Made by a program: the position numbers and the translations under genes. DNA of 20,089 bases from an uncultured Fibrobacter sp. (GTDB lineage: Bacteria; Fibrobacterota; Fibrobacteria; Fibrobacterales; Fibrobacteraceae): contig NZ_CALEFV010000291.1 of assembly GCF_937877005.1 (NCBI RefSeq), positions 1 through 20,089 of the forward strand, written 5' to 3'. Positions 1-7,733 of the stretch are shown piece after piece (the first letter of the stretch is position 1; each line of letters begins with the position of its first letter). The notes beneath the pieces were generated by a model that did no database searches, was not told where the DNA came from, and was given only the letters and a program-made list of their open reading frames with translations.

Positions 1-648
1 CATCAGACGGTGATCGGCCTGGAAACCAAGGCCGCAATGGATAAATATGACATTAAGCCCGATATCATTATCGGCTGCGCCGGCGGCGGCTCTAACCTGG
101 GCGGTTTGATCGCGCCGTTTATGGGTGAGAAGATCCGCGGCGAGGCTGATTACAGAATAATCGCAGTTGAGCCTGCATCCTGCCCGAGCTTTACCCGCGG
201 CAAGTACGCCTACGACTTCTGCGATACCGGCAAGGTCTGCCCGCTGGCCAAGATGTACACGCTGGGTTCTAGCTTCATCCCGTCCGCGAACCACGCCGGA
301 GGCCTGCGCTACCACGGCATGAGCACCATCCTCTCTGAACTCTACGACCAGAAGCTCATCCGTGCAGCCTCCGTGGAACAGACCAAGGTGTTCGAGGCCG
401 CGAAGCTCTTCGCCCAGACCGAAGGCATCCTCCCGGCTCCGGAATCCAGCCACGCCATCCGCGCGACAATCGACGAAGCCCTCAAGTGCAAGGAATCCGG
501 AGAGGCGAAGAACATCGTGTTCGGCCTCACCGGCACGGGTTACTTCGACATGGTGGCCTACCAGAAGTTCAACGACGGTGAAATGAGCGACTACATCCCG
601 ACGGATGAAGACATCGCGAAGAGCCTCGCCCAGTTGCCGAAAGTGTAA
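1..648 (+). CDS. trpB: Tryptophan synthase beta chain, TrpB2 type (3' part)
   Basis: The last 215 codons of a PLP-dependent tryptophan synthase beta subunit, which condenses indole with L-serine to give tryptophan. The frame is open at the left edge and begins inside the conserved HQTVIGLE stretch, so the N-terminal half with the PLP lysine lies outside the window. The glycine-rich phosphate-binding loop of the cofactor is visible as GCAGGGSNLGG near codon 30, and the C-terminal segment contains EGILPAPESSHAI and GLTGTGYFDM, both typical of the longer TrpB2 subfamily rather than the TrpA-associated TrpB1. Any partner gene would lie upstream. The gene ends in TAA and is followed by palindromes and a rho-independent terminator, so it is the last gene of its transcript. 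Family assignment is firm; the TrpB2 subtype is slightly less so. Confidence 0.93.
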   Translation, partial: HQTVIGLETKAAMDKYDIKPDIIIGCAGGGSNLGGLIAPFMGEKIRGEADYRIIAVEPASCPSFTRGKYAYDFCDTGKVCPLAKMYTLGSSFIPSANHAGGLRYHGMSTILSELYDQKLIRAASVEQTKVFEAAKLFAQTEGILPAPESSHAIRATIDEALKCKESGEAKNIVFGLTGTGYFDMVAYQKFNDGEMSDYIPTDEDIAKSLAQLPKV

Positions 649-652
649 CGAA

Positions 653-687
653 ACTAGGCAACTCTGTTGCCTTAGCCATGAAATGGC
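653..687. repeat. Two consecutive small palindromes after trpB
   Basis: Two hairpins lie back to back just after the trpB stop: AGGCAAC/GTTGCCT (656-672, 3-base loop) and GCCAT/ATGGC (675-687, 3-base loop). Neither is followed by a T run, so they are not classical terminators. They may protect the mRNA 3' end or be part of a larger palindromic repeat cluster with the next element. Confidence 0.5.
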
Positions 688-690
688 GTT

Positions 691-736
691 GAGTCATCCT
701 GAGCAAGATGCCCCGAGGCATCGCGTCGAAGGATCT
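691..736 (+). repeat. Dispersed hairpin repeat, copy 1 (GTCATCCT...AGGATC family)
   Basis: Begins GAGTCATCCTGAGC and ends GTCGAAGGATCT. The same two ends recur at 9279-9320 around a different centre. ATCCT and AGGAT can pair as the outer stem, and the centre of this copy has its own perfect stem, GATGCC/GGCATC (708-723). It resembles REP-type palindromic elements. It contains no ORF. Confidence 0.7.
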
Positions 737-746
737 CCTAGAATTT

Positions 747-778
747 AAAAGGTCCCGGATCCAAAGTCCGGGACTTTT
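747..778. terminator. Bidirectional rho-independent terminator
   Basis: An 8-bp perfect GC-rich stem, GTCCCGGA (752-759) with TCCGGGAC (767-774), is flanked by AAAA on the left and TTTT on the right. It can therefore terminate in both directions. It sits between the convergent ends of trpB (plus) and the secreted protein gene at 796 (minus). Confidence 0.85.
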
Positions 779-795
779 CATATTCAAGAAGTTCC

Positions 796-2991
796 TTAAT
801 TCTTGCGGCCCGTCACGCGATAGCGGAATTCACGCCCGTTTTTTTTGTAGCGGATAAATACAGCCTGTTCCTTCTTGTCGAAGAACAGCTTGGGAGCGCT
901 TGTGCCAAGAGAACGCACTTGCGGCAAGAGCCCAATATCCGTTGTGCCCGAGTCTGTAGAGTCGTCCGCCACCGCATACCATACGGCCTTATCCAGGCTT
1001 GCAGTCGCATCGGTTGGCGGAGTCGTGAGATCTGCGCCGTAGTTTGCATTGTTAAGCATTCCATTGTCGACCATGCCGTAGAAGATTCCCTTCGTAAGTT
1101 CCTGATCGAAGTTGTTTTCGAGGTCGCCGCGCAACTGCGCCGTGCCAGAAAGCTTCTTTCCATTTACCGCCCACATCACGCCGTAGACTTGAGCATCGTC
1201 GGTTACCGTCGTATTCACGATAATCGAAAGCGCGCCGACTTTCGCCTTGCCGGTAATGCTTCCGCTCACGAGCCAGGCGTCTTCTTCGAGCACGGCATCG
1301 TCGCCGATGGTACCTGCGGTCACGAGCGCGCGGCCGCGGACTACGGCATTTCCGCTAATGGTTCCGCCGTCTACGACCGCGAAATCCTCGATGCGGGCGT
1401 TTCCAGAAACGGTGCCGCCGTTCACGACCGCATCGGGACCCACGTATACGCTCGCATCGACCTTCGCCTTGCTGCTCACGAGGCCGCCGCCGTTGCTGTG
1501 CTTGGCGTAGCCGTTTGCATTTGCGGGTTTCCAGAAATCCTTATTGTAGCCCTCGGGAGCGCCATTCACGACCTCGATCATGTACGGGTAGCGGTAAATG
1601 CTGTAGTAGAACTGGTCCCAGAGAATCGTCTGCATCTCGGTCGGAGTCGCCGTCACGGCAAGCCACAAAGCCTTGTCGCTTGCCTTCGTCTCGATTTCAA
1701 GATTGAATCCGGTTCCATGCTTCATCTCGCTGTAACGGGGCGTTCCGTCCGCGCCCTCCGCGACTAGCCCGACCGTCCAGCCCGAGGCCGGGTCCGGCAG
1801 CTTGTCGGGCGCGTAATTGCACCAGTTGTATGATTTTCCCATGTAGTGGTCGGTGTTGTCGCCAAAGCATTTATACCCGCTCACAGTCGGCTTGTCCTGC
1901 ACAATGCCGCGGAACTTGACGGTGACCTTTCCAGCGGAATCCGGATAGATTCGCACCAGGTTGTAGCCCCAGCGCTGCGGAGCCCAATAACTCGGCGAAA
2001 TGTAGCGGTCCGCGCACTTCTCGCCCGCCGCGCATTCCATCTTGTTCAGCATGGTCACGCGCGTGTGCCTGCGGTAATTGTCGCCCCAGCTGGCGTCACG
2101 ACGCGTCTTGAATTCATAGTCGCCCCAGGACTTCTTGTACAAAGCCTTTTTTGCAGGCGCATATTCAAGCGTCGCGTTCTTCATCGCGAACTTACCGAAC
2201 TGCTGGTTCAAGCTATCGAGCGACCAGCCGTAAACCATCATCATCGCGGTAAACGGCGTCTGCTCCATGCGGCCGTCTTCCCCGTCGCGAATCGATTCCA
2301 TCCAAATTCGGTTCACCTCGTGTGCGCCCTTGTGGCCGCCGCCGAATTCTTCCTTGAGGTGCTCCAAGAACTGCCAGTTGCAGTAGCGGTCGCGCGTGGA
2401 GCCGTAATACAGGTATGGATAATTAATCAGGTATTCCGCGCAGTGGGCGTCGTTCGGATTGTACTGGTGGGCCATCCAGTTCGCATGGCTTTCGGCGAAC
2501 CAGCCCGAATGGCTATTGTTGCCCATCCAACCCGCAACGCCTTGCAGGCCGTGCGCAAATTCGTGCGACGTGCCCCAGTAATCCTTCAGCGAGCCCACGC
2601 CAATCCACATGCCCGGTCCGAATTCGTTGTTCAGGCCTTTCACGTAGTCCTGCCCGCCGTAGAGCGCCGCCATCACGGAATTGTCGAACACATAGATATT
2701 GCTCTTGAGTTTCTTATCCGGACTTTTCGGGAATGGCAACATCCAGCCGAGCGAATCGATATAGAATGAATAAACTTTTTCGAGCGACGTGAGCACGCCC
2801 TGCGCATCCGAATTCGGAATGGACACATTGTTCGCCTGGCCGTCGTCCGTCGTCGGCTTCTTGCAAACTTCAAAATGATCCGATTCCGCAATCAGCGTAA
2901 AGCCGTTACTGGCACACTGGTTTACCCACTCGATGGCAGCAAAACCCGTAGAGACCATAATCGCAAAAGCACCCAACATTATCCGCATCAT
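796..2991 (-). CDS. Secreted HExxH protein with beta-helix domain (DUF6055-like)
   Basis: A 731-residue exported protein. An N-terminal signal peptide (about residues 1-19, ending GFAA) precedes a domain with HEFAH at 143-147 and a glutamate at 167 in WFAESHANW. This is the HExxH plus downstream Glu arrangement of gluzincin zinc metallopeptidases, so it probably cleaves protein or glycoprotein outside the cell. The region resembles DUF6055-type proteins, as far as memory allows. Residues about 502-624 form short V/A/G-rich repeats (SGNARIEDFAVVDGG, SGNAVVRGRALVTAG) predicted to build a left-handed beta-helix. The C-terminus is basic and aromatic (FRYRVTGRKN) and may be an export signal. The frame is open to a GTG at 2994, but AGGGAG at 2998-3003 favours the ATG at 2991 (6-base spacing). 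The function of the whole is inferred. Confidence 0.85.
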   Translation of the reverse strand: MMRIMLGAFAIMVSTGFAAIEWVNQCASNGFTLIAESDHFEVCKKPTTDDGQANNVSIPNSDAQGVLTSLEKVYSFYIDSLGWMLPFPKSPDKKLKSNIYVFDNSVMAALYGGQDYVKGLNNEFGPGMWIGVGSLKDYWGTSHEFAHGLQGVAGWMGNNSHSGWFAESHANWMAHQYNPNDAHCAEYLINYPYLYYGSTRDRYCNWQFLEHLKEEFGGGHKGAHEVNRIWMESIRDGEDGRMEQTPFTAMMMVYGWSLDSLNQQFGKFAMKNATLEYAPAKKALYKKSWGDYEFKTRRDASWGDNYRRHTRVTMLNKMECAAGEKCADRYISPSYWAPQRWGYNLVRIYPDSAGKVTVKFRGIVQDKPTVSGYKCFGDNTDHYMGKSYNWCNYAPDKLPDPASGWTVGLVAEGADGTPRYSEMKHGTGFNLEIETKASDKALWLAVTATPTEMQTILWDQFYYSIYRYPYMIEVVNGAPEGYNKDFWKPANANGYAKHSNGGGLVSSKAKVDASVYVGPDAVVNGGTVSGNARIEDFAVVDGGTISGNAVVRGRALVTAGTIGDDAVLEEDAWLVSGSITGKAKVGALSIIVNTTVTDDAQVYGVMWAVNGKKLSGTAQLRGDLENNFDQELTKGIFYGMVDNGMLNNANYGADLTTPPTDATASLDKAVWYAVADDSTDSGTTDIGLLPQVRSLGTSAPKLFFDKKEQAVFIRYKKNGREFRYRVTGRKN

Positions 2992-2997
2992 CACTTA

Positions 2998-3040
2998 CTC
3001 CCTGAAATCAGCCTCACATGCGCGAGACAATATGAATATA
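2998..3040 (-). promoter_or_regulatory. RBS and probable -10 for the secreted HExxH gene
   Basis: On the minus strand, AGGGAG (3003-2998) is a good Shine-Dalgarno site. TATATTCA (3040-3033) resembles the TATnTTTG boxes seen elsewhere in the window. No convincing -35 is seen. The remaining bases up to the neighbouring gene end at 3116 hold only A-rich sequence and no clear terminator. Confidence 0.35.
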
Positions 3041-3115
3041 TCCTTTTTCTGGGAAAAAAAGTTAAAAGAGGGAAACCTACGATCAGATAATGTGCAAAAA
3101 GCGTGCTAAAGGCTA

Positions 3116-4000
3116 CTATTTCCGGCCGACTTTCTTGTAATCGGGAGTCAGCTTGACACAGGCCGAATCCTTGGGCATCTGGCGAGCAAACTGAAGCTCC
3201 TTTTCGAAGAAGCCCTTTGCGGAGGCAACGATGCTCCATTTGCTTCCGGCCGGACAATTGCCTAGATTGACTTTTGAAGAAGCCACAAAACGGGACTGCG
3301 TAATTTTATAATCAAAATAATCCGTCGATATGGAATCTTCTAGTTGCAAGACTTTCGACCCGCCAACAGTCTTTGTCTTTAAGAAATAGGCACGCTGCGC
3401 TTCGATATAGGTAACTGAACGCTGCTGCATTTCTTGCACGGCACTATCAACAGATCCCTGCAGAACCGATTCATGGCAACTGCGGACGGCAAAAAAAGCG
3501 ACAATGACAGCAAGAACAATCGCACTTGGAATGCCAAACTTCTTGATAGGAATGTTTCCAAACCGAGTTAACGTGTCTCGCAAGGAGCCACCAGTCTCAG
3601 CCGAGTCCTCGCCCGTTTCCCACTTGAGCAATTTCATGGCAACAAGGACATGCGCAAACTGACGCGGCAGAGCAAGTCCTGCAACTGCAATGACCAAAAG
3701 AACGATGGCGACGACAAGCAATACTGTCAAGACGCCTTCGGCAGTAGGCAAAATATCCTTGACTTCCTTGAGAAGCTTCAGAAGCTGTTTATCCTGCGCA
3801 AAATTATTGGCGGCAAACTGTCCCGTAAAGTTGTTGTACCGGGCAAGTCCCATCTTGACACCTTCGGTTGCCATCGTCAGCACTGCCGAAAGCACGCGTT
3901 CAATCAACAAGAAAACCATGCCCATCAGCGCAATCATCGACGCAATAAGCCGCGCCGTACGTACCGGAGTCAGTCCATGGATTTCTTTTTCTTCAGTCAT
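3116..4000 (-). CDS. Membrane protein with pilin-like C-terminal domain
   Basis: 294 residues, not assigned to a named family. Three hydrophobic segments are visible at about 17-40, 88-111 and 156-175. The stretch between the first two is charged and amphipathic. The C-terminal 110 residues are soluble and include YIEAQRAYFLKTKTVGG, STDYFDYKI and a Cys pair (C249, C281). This looks like the globular part of type IV pilin/pseudopilin proteins of Fibrobacter, although here it follows a multi-span membrane part rather than a prepilin leader. The resemblance is from pattern only. The gene lies 65 bases after the Aas fusion gene on the same strand, so the two may be co-transcribed across the heptad array. 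No strong ribosome binding site precedes the ATG. Confidence 0.75.
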   Translation of the reverse strand: MTEEKEIHGLTPVRTARLIASMIALMGMVFLLIERVLSAVLTMATEGVKMGLARYNNFTGQFAANNFAQDKQLLKLLKEVKDILPTAEGVLTVLLVVAIVLLVIAVAGLALPRQFAHVLVAMKLLKWETGEDSAETGGSLRDTLTRFGNIPIKKFGIPSAIVLAVIVAFFAVRSCHESVLQGSVDSAVQEMQQRSVTYIEAQRAYFLKTKTVGGSKVLQLEDSISTDYFDYKITQSRFVASSKVNLGNCPAGSKWSIVASAKGFFEKELQFARQMPKDSACVKLTPDYKKVGRK

Positions 4001-4005
4001 AGGCT

Positions 4006-4068
4006 ATTACTAGTGTGAAGTGTGTAATGACAAATTACAAATTTCACACTCCACATTTCACATTATTA
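4006..4068. repeat. Degenerate heptanucleotide tandem array 1
   Basis: Nine successive 7-base units fill almost the whole gap between the aas stop codon and the next gene. Example units on the plus strand are ATTTCAC (twice), ACTCCAC, ATTACAA and GTGTGAA. The first half uses GT-rich units and the second half AC-rich ones, so AGTGTGAA and TTCACACT also form an inverted pair. The last unit overlaps the aas stop codon. Confidence 0.6.
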
Positions 4069-7000
4069 TACTCCTGCGAGTTCCTTCGCGAGTTTTTTAG
4101 CCGATGTAAAGTCAGCCTTACCCGTACCGAGTTTCGGAACCTTTTCGACAGCAAAAGCAAGAGCCGGGAGCATGATCGGCGGGAATCCGCTCGCTCGAAG
4201 TTCCGAAAGCACATCCTTCGGATCCTTTTCGCCTTGGTACAGGAGAACAATCTTTTCGCCCTTCGCGGAATCAGGTATCGTAGTAACAAGATAATCGCAG
4301 CCTTCCAAGACTGGCGTATCCTGAATTTTCTTTTCAACGGCACCAAGGCTCACCATTTCACCACCAAGCTTTGCGAAACGGCTGTAACGGTCCACAATCG
4401 TGAGGAATCCATCTTCGTCAAGATAGCCCTTGTCTCCCGTGCGATAATAACGAATGCCGTTAATCTTGACGATTGCGCTTTCAGTGCGTTCAGGATCCTT
4501 GAGGTAGCCTTGCATCACCTGGCAACCGCCAATCAGGATCATGCCCGCCTCACCCGTCGGGAGCGGAACATTCGTGTCGGGATCAACGATTAGGAACTGC
4601 GTTCCGGGAAGTGCCGGACCAACCGTCCCCGGTTTGTTGTTGACCTGGAGTGTCATGAAGTCGTTATGGAGTGTATTTTCGGTATTCACCGAAGCCACTG
4701 GAGCTGTTTCAGTACAACCGTAACCTTCATAAATTTCTTTACCAAACTTCAGACGGAATGCAGTCGCAAGTTCTGGACGCAGGGCTTCGGCACCGGCAAT
4801 AATGATGCGAACATACTTGAACACGAGAGGATGCACATAGCGGCTCACAGTAAAGGCACGCAGGAATGTCGGGGTCGCCACCATGCAAGTCACATGGAAT
4901 TCAGAACAGACGCGAGCCATCGTCTTCACATCGGTCGGGTCCGCTACGGCAACAATCGGACATCCTTCAGTCAGATTCAACAGAGTCGTCACGGTCAGAC
5001 CAAAACTGTGGAACAGCGGAAGCTCCGAAAGCATCACATCGCCGCGGCTCACATTCAAGATACAGGCCAGCTGCTGGATATTGCCCATCAGGTTTCTGTG
5101 GCTAAGAAGAACACCCTTCGGTGTTCCTTCGGAACCGGAACTGAACACAATAACAGCAGTGTCATCAATATTCGTGCGTTTACAGAAAACAAAGCGGATC
5201 AACCAGGACGGCATGATAATGCATAGCACAAGGAAAACGGCAATCTTCGCGGTCGGAATTTCCTTCATCAAGTCTTCGGCATAGAGAATGCGCAACTTGT
5301 CCGAAGCAATCTGCGAGTAATCATTACCTCTCCCTTTCAACTTTTGAATAAACTGTCGGCTCGAAATAACCGTCGTAACATCGGCCCTTTCGCAGCAATA
5401 CTTCACATTATCCACGGAGGAGGTATAATTCAGGTTCACATTCGTCTTGCCCATGACCCAAAGCACCAGGTTCACGATGACACCAGCCGGACTGGGCGGA
5501 AGCATGATGCCGACATTCTGCTCATCCTTGCCAAGCTTTTTCTTCAAAAGGCTACGGAATGCCATCACGGCACCCATTAGCTTATACCCCGAGAAGTGCT
5601 TACCATCGGGACTATAGATGGCAGGACCATGCTTCACATAGCGTTTACAAGTGCGAATCCAGGAAGACGCAATCGGGCGCACGAACTTGACCGCATACTT
5701 CCACGCATCAATCGATATCTTACGGACAATGGCGCGAACCTCGTTAGGCGGAGTGTTCGCAGGAATGGCTTCGCCAAAGGCAACGGTCACAGAACGATCG
5801 GCAGACGCACCGTACATATTGGAACCGCTATAGCTAAAGTTCGTTCCCCAGAGGCCCTGAATATAGAATGGGATAATGACGGCATCGGTATCATCAACAG
5901 CAGAAGAATAGTCTATGTTGAACGGTTCCACATGCGGAGACTTCGACACTTCGCCAGTCGGGAACATCACGACCGCCTTGCCCGCCAAGAGCGCTTCATG
6001 AATCTTGTCCAAAGCCTCCTTGGGGTTATTGTTGTCGATACGGATCATGCCCAGACGCTTCAATACTGAGCGCAGGAACCAGCGTTCGAAGTGATCCTTG
6101 TTGCTTGCAACACAGAGTGGGCGCGGAGAAGCCATCTGAATCATGGCCCAATCAATAAAGCTGTGATGATTTCCAACCAACAGTACCGGACCTTCGTTCG
6201 GAATATTCTGCACGCCAAGCACACGAATGCGATAACGGTTGAATACAAGTTTGAGCATCGTACGCAATAAGGCCTGCGGCAAGTTTGAAATCGTCCAGAT
6301 GAACACAATGGCCGAAATCAGCGAAATACCAAGGAAATAAAGCTGCGGGCGGACATTCGTGTAATGCACCATCAGCGAGAAAATGAATAGGAATACAATC
6401 AGAACGATTGCCTGGATCATATTCGCAAGCGCAAGCACGGAGCCCGAATTGTTTGGACGCGTATTATACTGCAACAGAGCATTGACCGGCACAAGGAACA
6501 TGCCGCCGAAAAGACCTGTGAGCGAATAGAGCACGACAAGCGCCACCGGATGCACAAAGAACGGAACAAGGAACATGCAAAATGACACGCCGATCATACC
6601 CATCGGAATGAACCCTGTCTCGATAAAGTCCTTAGACTTGGTTGCCGCAATAATGGAACCCACCATGAGACCAGCAATCGCATAGGCTAAATAATTCTGG
6701 ATTGTATCAATCGCGTAAGAACCCGAAACATCCTGATACATGAGAACGAAAACCTGGGCCAGCGCCCAGAACATCGAAAGGGCTATAATCGAAGCGCGCA
6801 AAGTCGGAACACGCCAACCCAGGCTCAGATGCTTCTTGACTTTCGAGATGTTCACATTTCGATTTTCATATTTGACCTTCGGGACAAGGAAACTCGCAAT
6901 CGTACCAAGTATGGCAACCCCCGCAAGAATCCACGGAATCACGATGGACTTGGATGTAATCAAATGAACCGCTGCATAGGACTGGAGAGACTCGAGATTT

Positions 7001-7491
7001 ATCAGGTTCACTCCCACTACGGCAAGCCACGAGGCGCAGATGATGCCCGTAAGTCCAAAAATTTGCAAGAAAGCATTCGCGAAGCTCAAATTGCGTACAC
7101 CAAACATTTCCTTGAGGATACCATATTTAGCAGCACTATGTACAGCAAAGCCACAGCTAAGCCCAATGGAAAGCCAGAAGGCTACGCGCGGGCAGTTACA
7201 GGAGACGAGCACTGCCTGAGCAATCACAAAGACCGTCATGAAGAGCGCGGACCACGCAAGCACCTTGTTCTTCGAAAACTTATTGGTAAAGAAACCAGCA
7301 AAGAATACCATCAATATGTAGGGCGCAAGGAAGAATATCTGCAGCATGAACGCTTGCCAGGTCTGTCCCGATTCAACATTGACGAAGGACCCCGATAGGA
7401 TTTTCTGGGCATAAATGAACACACCCATCTGCACAAATGTCATCGCGAGGATAGACAGGAAATAGCGCACGGCGCCTTTAGTTTTCCACAT
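4066..7491 (-). CDS. aas: LplT-Aas fusion: lysophospholipid transporter/acyltransferase/acyl-ACP synthetase
   Basis: A 1141-residue protein with three modules. Residues 1-410 are an MFS transporter (about 12 hydrophobic segments) like LplT, which flips lysophospholipid inward. Residues about 415-620 are a PlsC-type acyltransferase with the catalytic HX4D motif (H442, D447) and FPTGEVS at 510-516. Residues about 625-1141 are an AMP-forming acyl-ACP synthetase with the P-loop SSGSEGTPKG (784-793), YGCTET (924-929), YRTGDKG (1016-1022) and the catalytic lysine near 1125 in KLGTGKADF. Together they would import lysophospholipid, activate a fatty acid and re-acylate the lipid at the inner membrane. 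In E. coli lplT and aas are separate neighbouring genes. The ATG at 7491 follows AAAGGT at a good distance. Confidence 0.93.
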   Translation of the reverse strand: MWKTKGAVRYFLSILAMTFVQMGVFIYAQKILSGSFVNVESGQTWQAFMLQIFFLAPYILMVFFAGFFTNKFSKNKVLAWSALFMTVFVIAQAVLVSCNCPRVAFWLSIGLSCGFAVHSAAKYGILKEMFGVRNLSFANAFLQIFGLTGIICASWLAVVGVNLINLESLQSYAAVHLITSKSIVIPWILAGVAILGTIASFLVPKVKYENRNVNISKVKKHLSLGWRVPTLRASIIALSMFWALAQVFVLMYQDVSGSYAIDTIQNYLAYAIAGLMVGSIIAATKSKDFIETGFIPMGMIGVSFCMFLVPFFVHPVALVVLYSLTGLFGGMFLVPVNALLQYNTRPNNSGSVLALANMIQAIVLIVFLFIFSLMVHYTNVRPQLYFLGISLISAIVFIWTISNLPQALLRTMLKLVFNRYRIRVLGVQNIPNEGPVLLVGNHHSFIDWAMIQMASPRPLCVASNKDHFERWFLRSVLKRLGMIRIDNNNPKEALDKIHEALLAGKAVVMFPTGEVSKSPHVEPFNIDYSSAVDDTDAVIIPFYIQGLWGTNFSYSGSNMYGASADRSVTVAFGEAIPANTPPNEVRAIVRKISIDAWKYAVKFVRPIASSWIRTCKRYVKHGPAIYSPDGKHFSGYKLMGAVMAFRSLLKKKLGKDEQNVGIMLPPSPAGVIVNLVLWVMGKTNVNLNYTSSVDNVKYCCERADVTTVISSRQFIQKLKGRGNDYSQIASDKLRILYAEDLMKEIPTAKIAVFLVLCIIMPSWLIRFVFCKRTNIDDTAVIVFSSGSEGTPKGVLLSHRNLMGNIQQLACILNVSRGDVMLSELPLFHSFGLTVTTLLNLTEGCPIVAVADPTDVKTMARVCSEFHVTCMVATPTFLRAFTVSRYVHPLVFKYVRIIIAGAEALRPELATAFRLKFGKEIYEGYGCTETAPVASVNTENTLHNDFMTLQVNNKPGTVGPALPGTQFLIVDPDTNVPLPTGEAGMILIGGCQVMQGYLKDPERTESAIVKINGIRYYRTGDKGYLDEDGFLTIVDRYSRFAKLGGEMVSLGAVEKKIQDTPVLEGCDYLVTTIPDSAKGEKIVLLYQGEKDPKDVLSELRASGFPPIMLPALAFAVEKVPKLGTGKADFTSAKKLAKELAGV

Positions 7492-7531
7492 TATAGTACC
7501 TTTGGTATACGGTTTTCCAAACCCTACACTA

Positions 7532-7558
7532 AATTTAAAAAATGGAGACCTTTATCAA
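7532..7558 (-). promoter_or_regulatory. Possible promoter of the aas fusion gene
   Basis: On the minus strand, TTGATA (7558-7553) and TAAATT (7537-7532) are separated by 15 bases, about 40 bases before the start codon. The spacing is shorter than ideal. The rest of the 242-base divergent gap (7492-7733) is AT-rich, with no gene seen. Confidence 0.3.
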
Positions 7559-7701
7559 AAAATGAAATACATATTCCTCACTAGGAAACACCTCCAAAAA
7601 GATATTCTAAGCCACATTTCTTACAAAAATAATACATGAACTAAATTCAACCAGGATACACCCATTCCCCCATAAATGCCTTCATGAAATACATTCTTTT
7701 C

Positions 7702-7727
7702 TATATTTAAGAAAAACATCCAAAGGA
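7702..7727 (+). promoter_or_regulatory. Probable -10 box and RBS of purH
   Basis: TATATTTA (7702-7709) fits the TATnTTTG-like box seen before other genes here. AAAGGAAA (7722-7729) is the ribosome binding site for the ATG at 7734. No clear -35 and no purine operator were recognised. An 11-base direct repeat, ATGAAATACAT, occurs at 7562 and 7684 in the same gap. Confidence 0.4.
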
Positions 7728-7733
7728 AACCTT

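Noticed and set aside
919..2769. Two long plus-strand open frames (282 and 307 codons) opposite the secreted HExxH gene
   Set aside because: They lie antisense to a gene with signal peptide, zinc motif and regular repeats. Their translations are rich in R, H, A and V with no motif, as expected from shadow frames of C-ending codons.
4006..4068. CRISPR-like array
   Set aside because: The period is 7 bases with no spacer of unique sequence and no conserved repeat; no cas gene is present.
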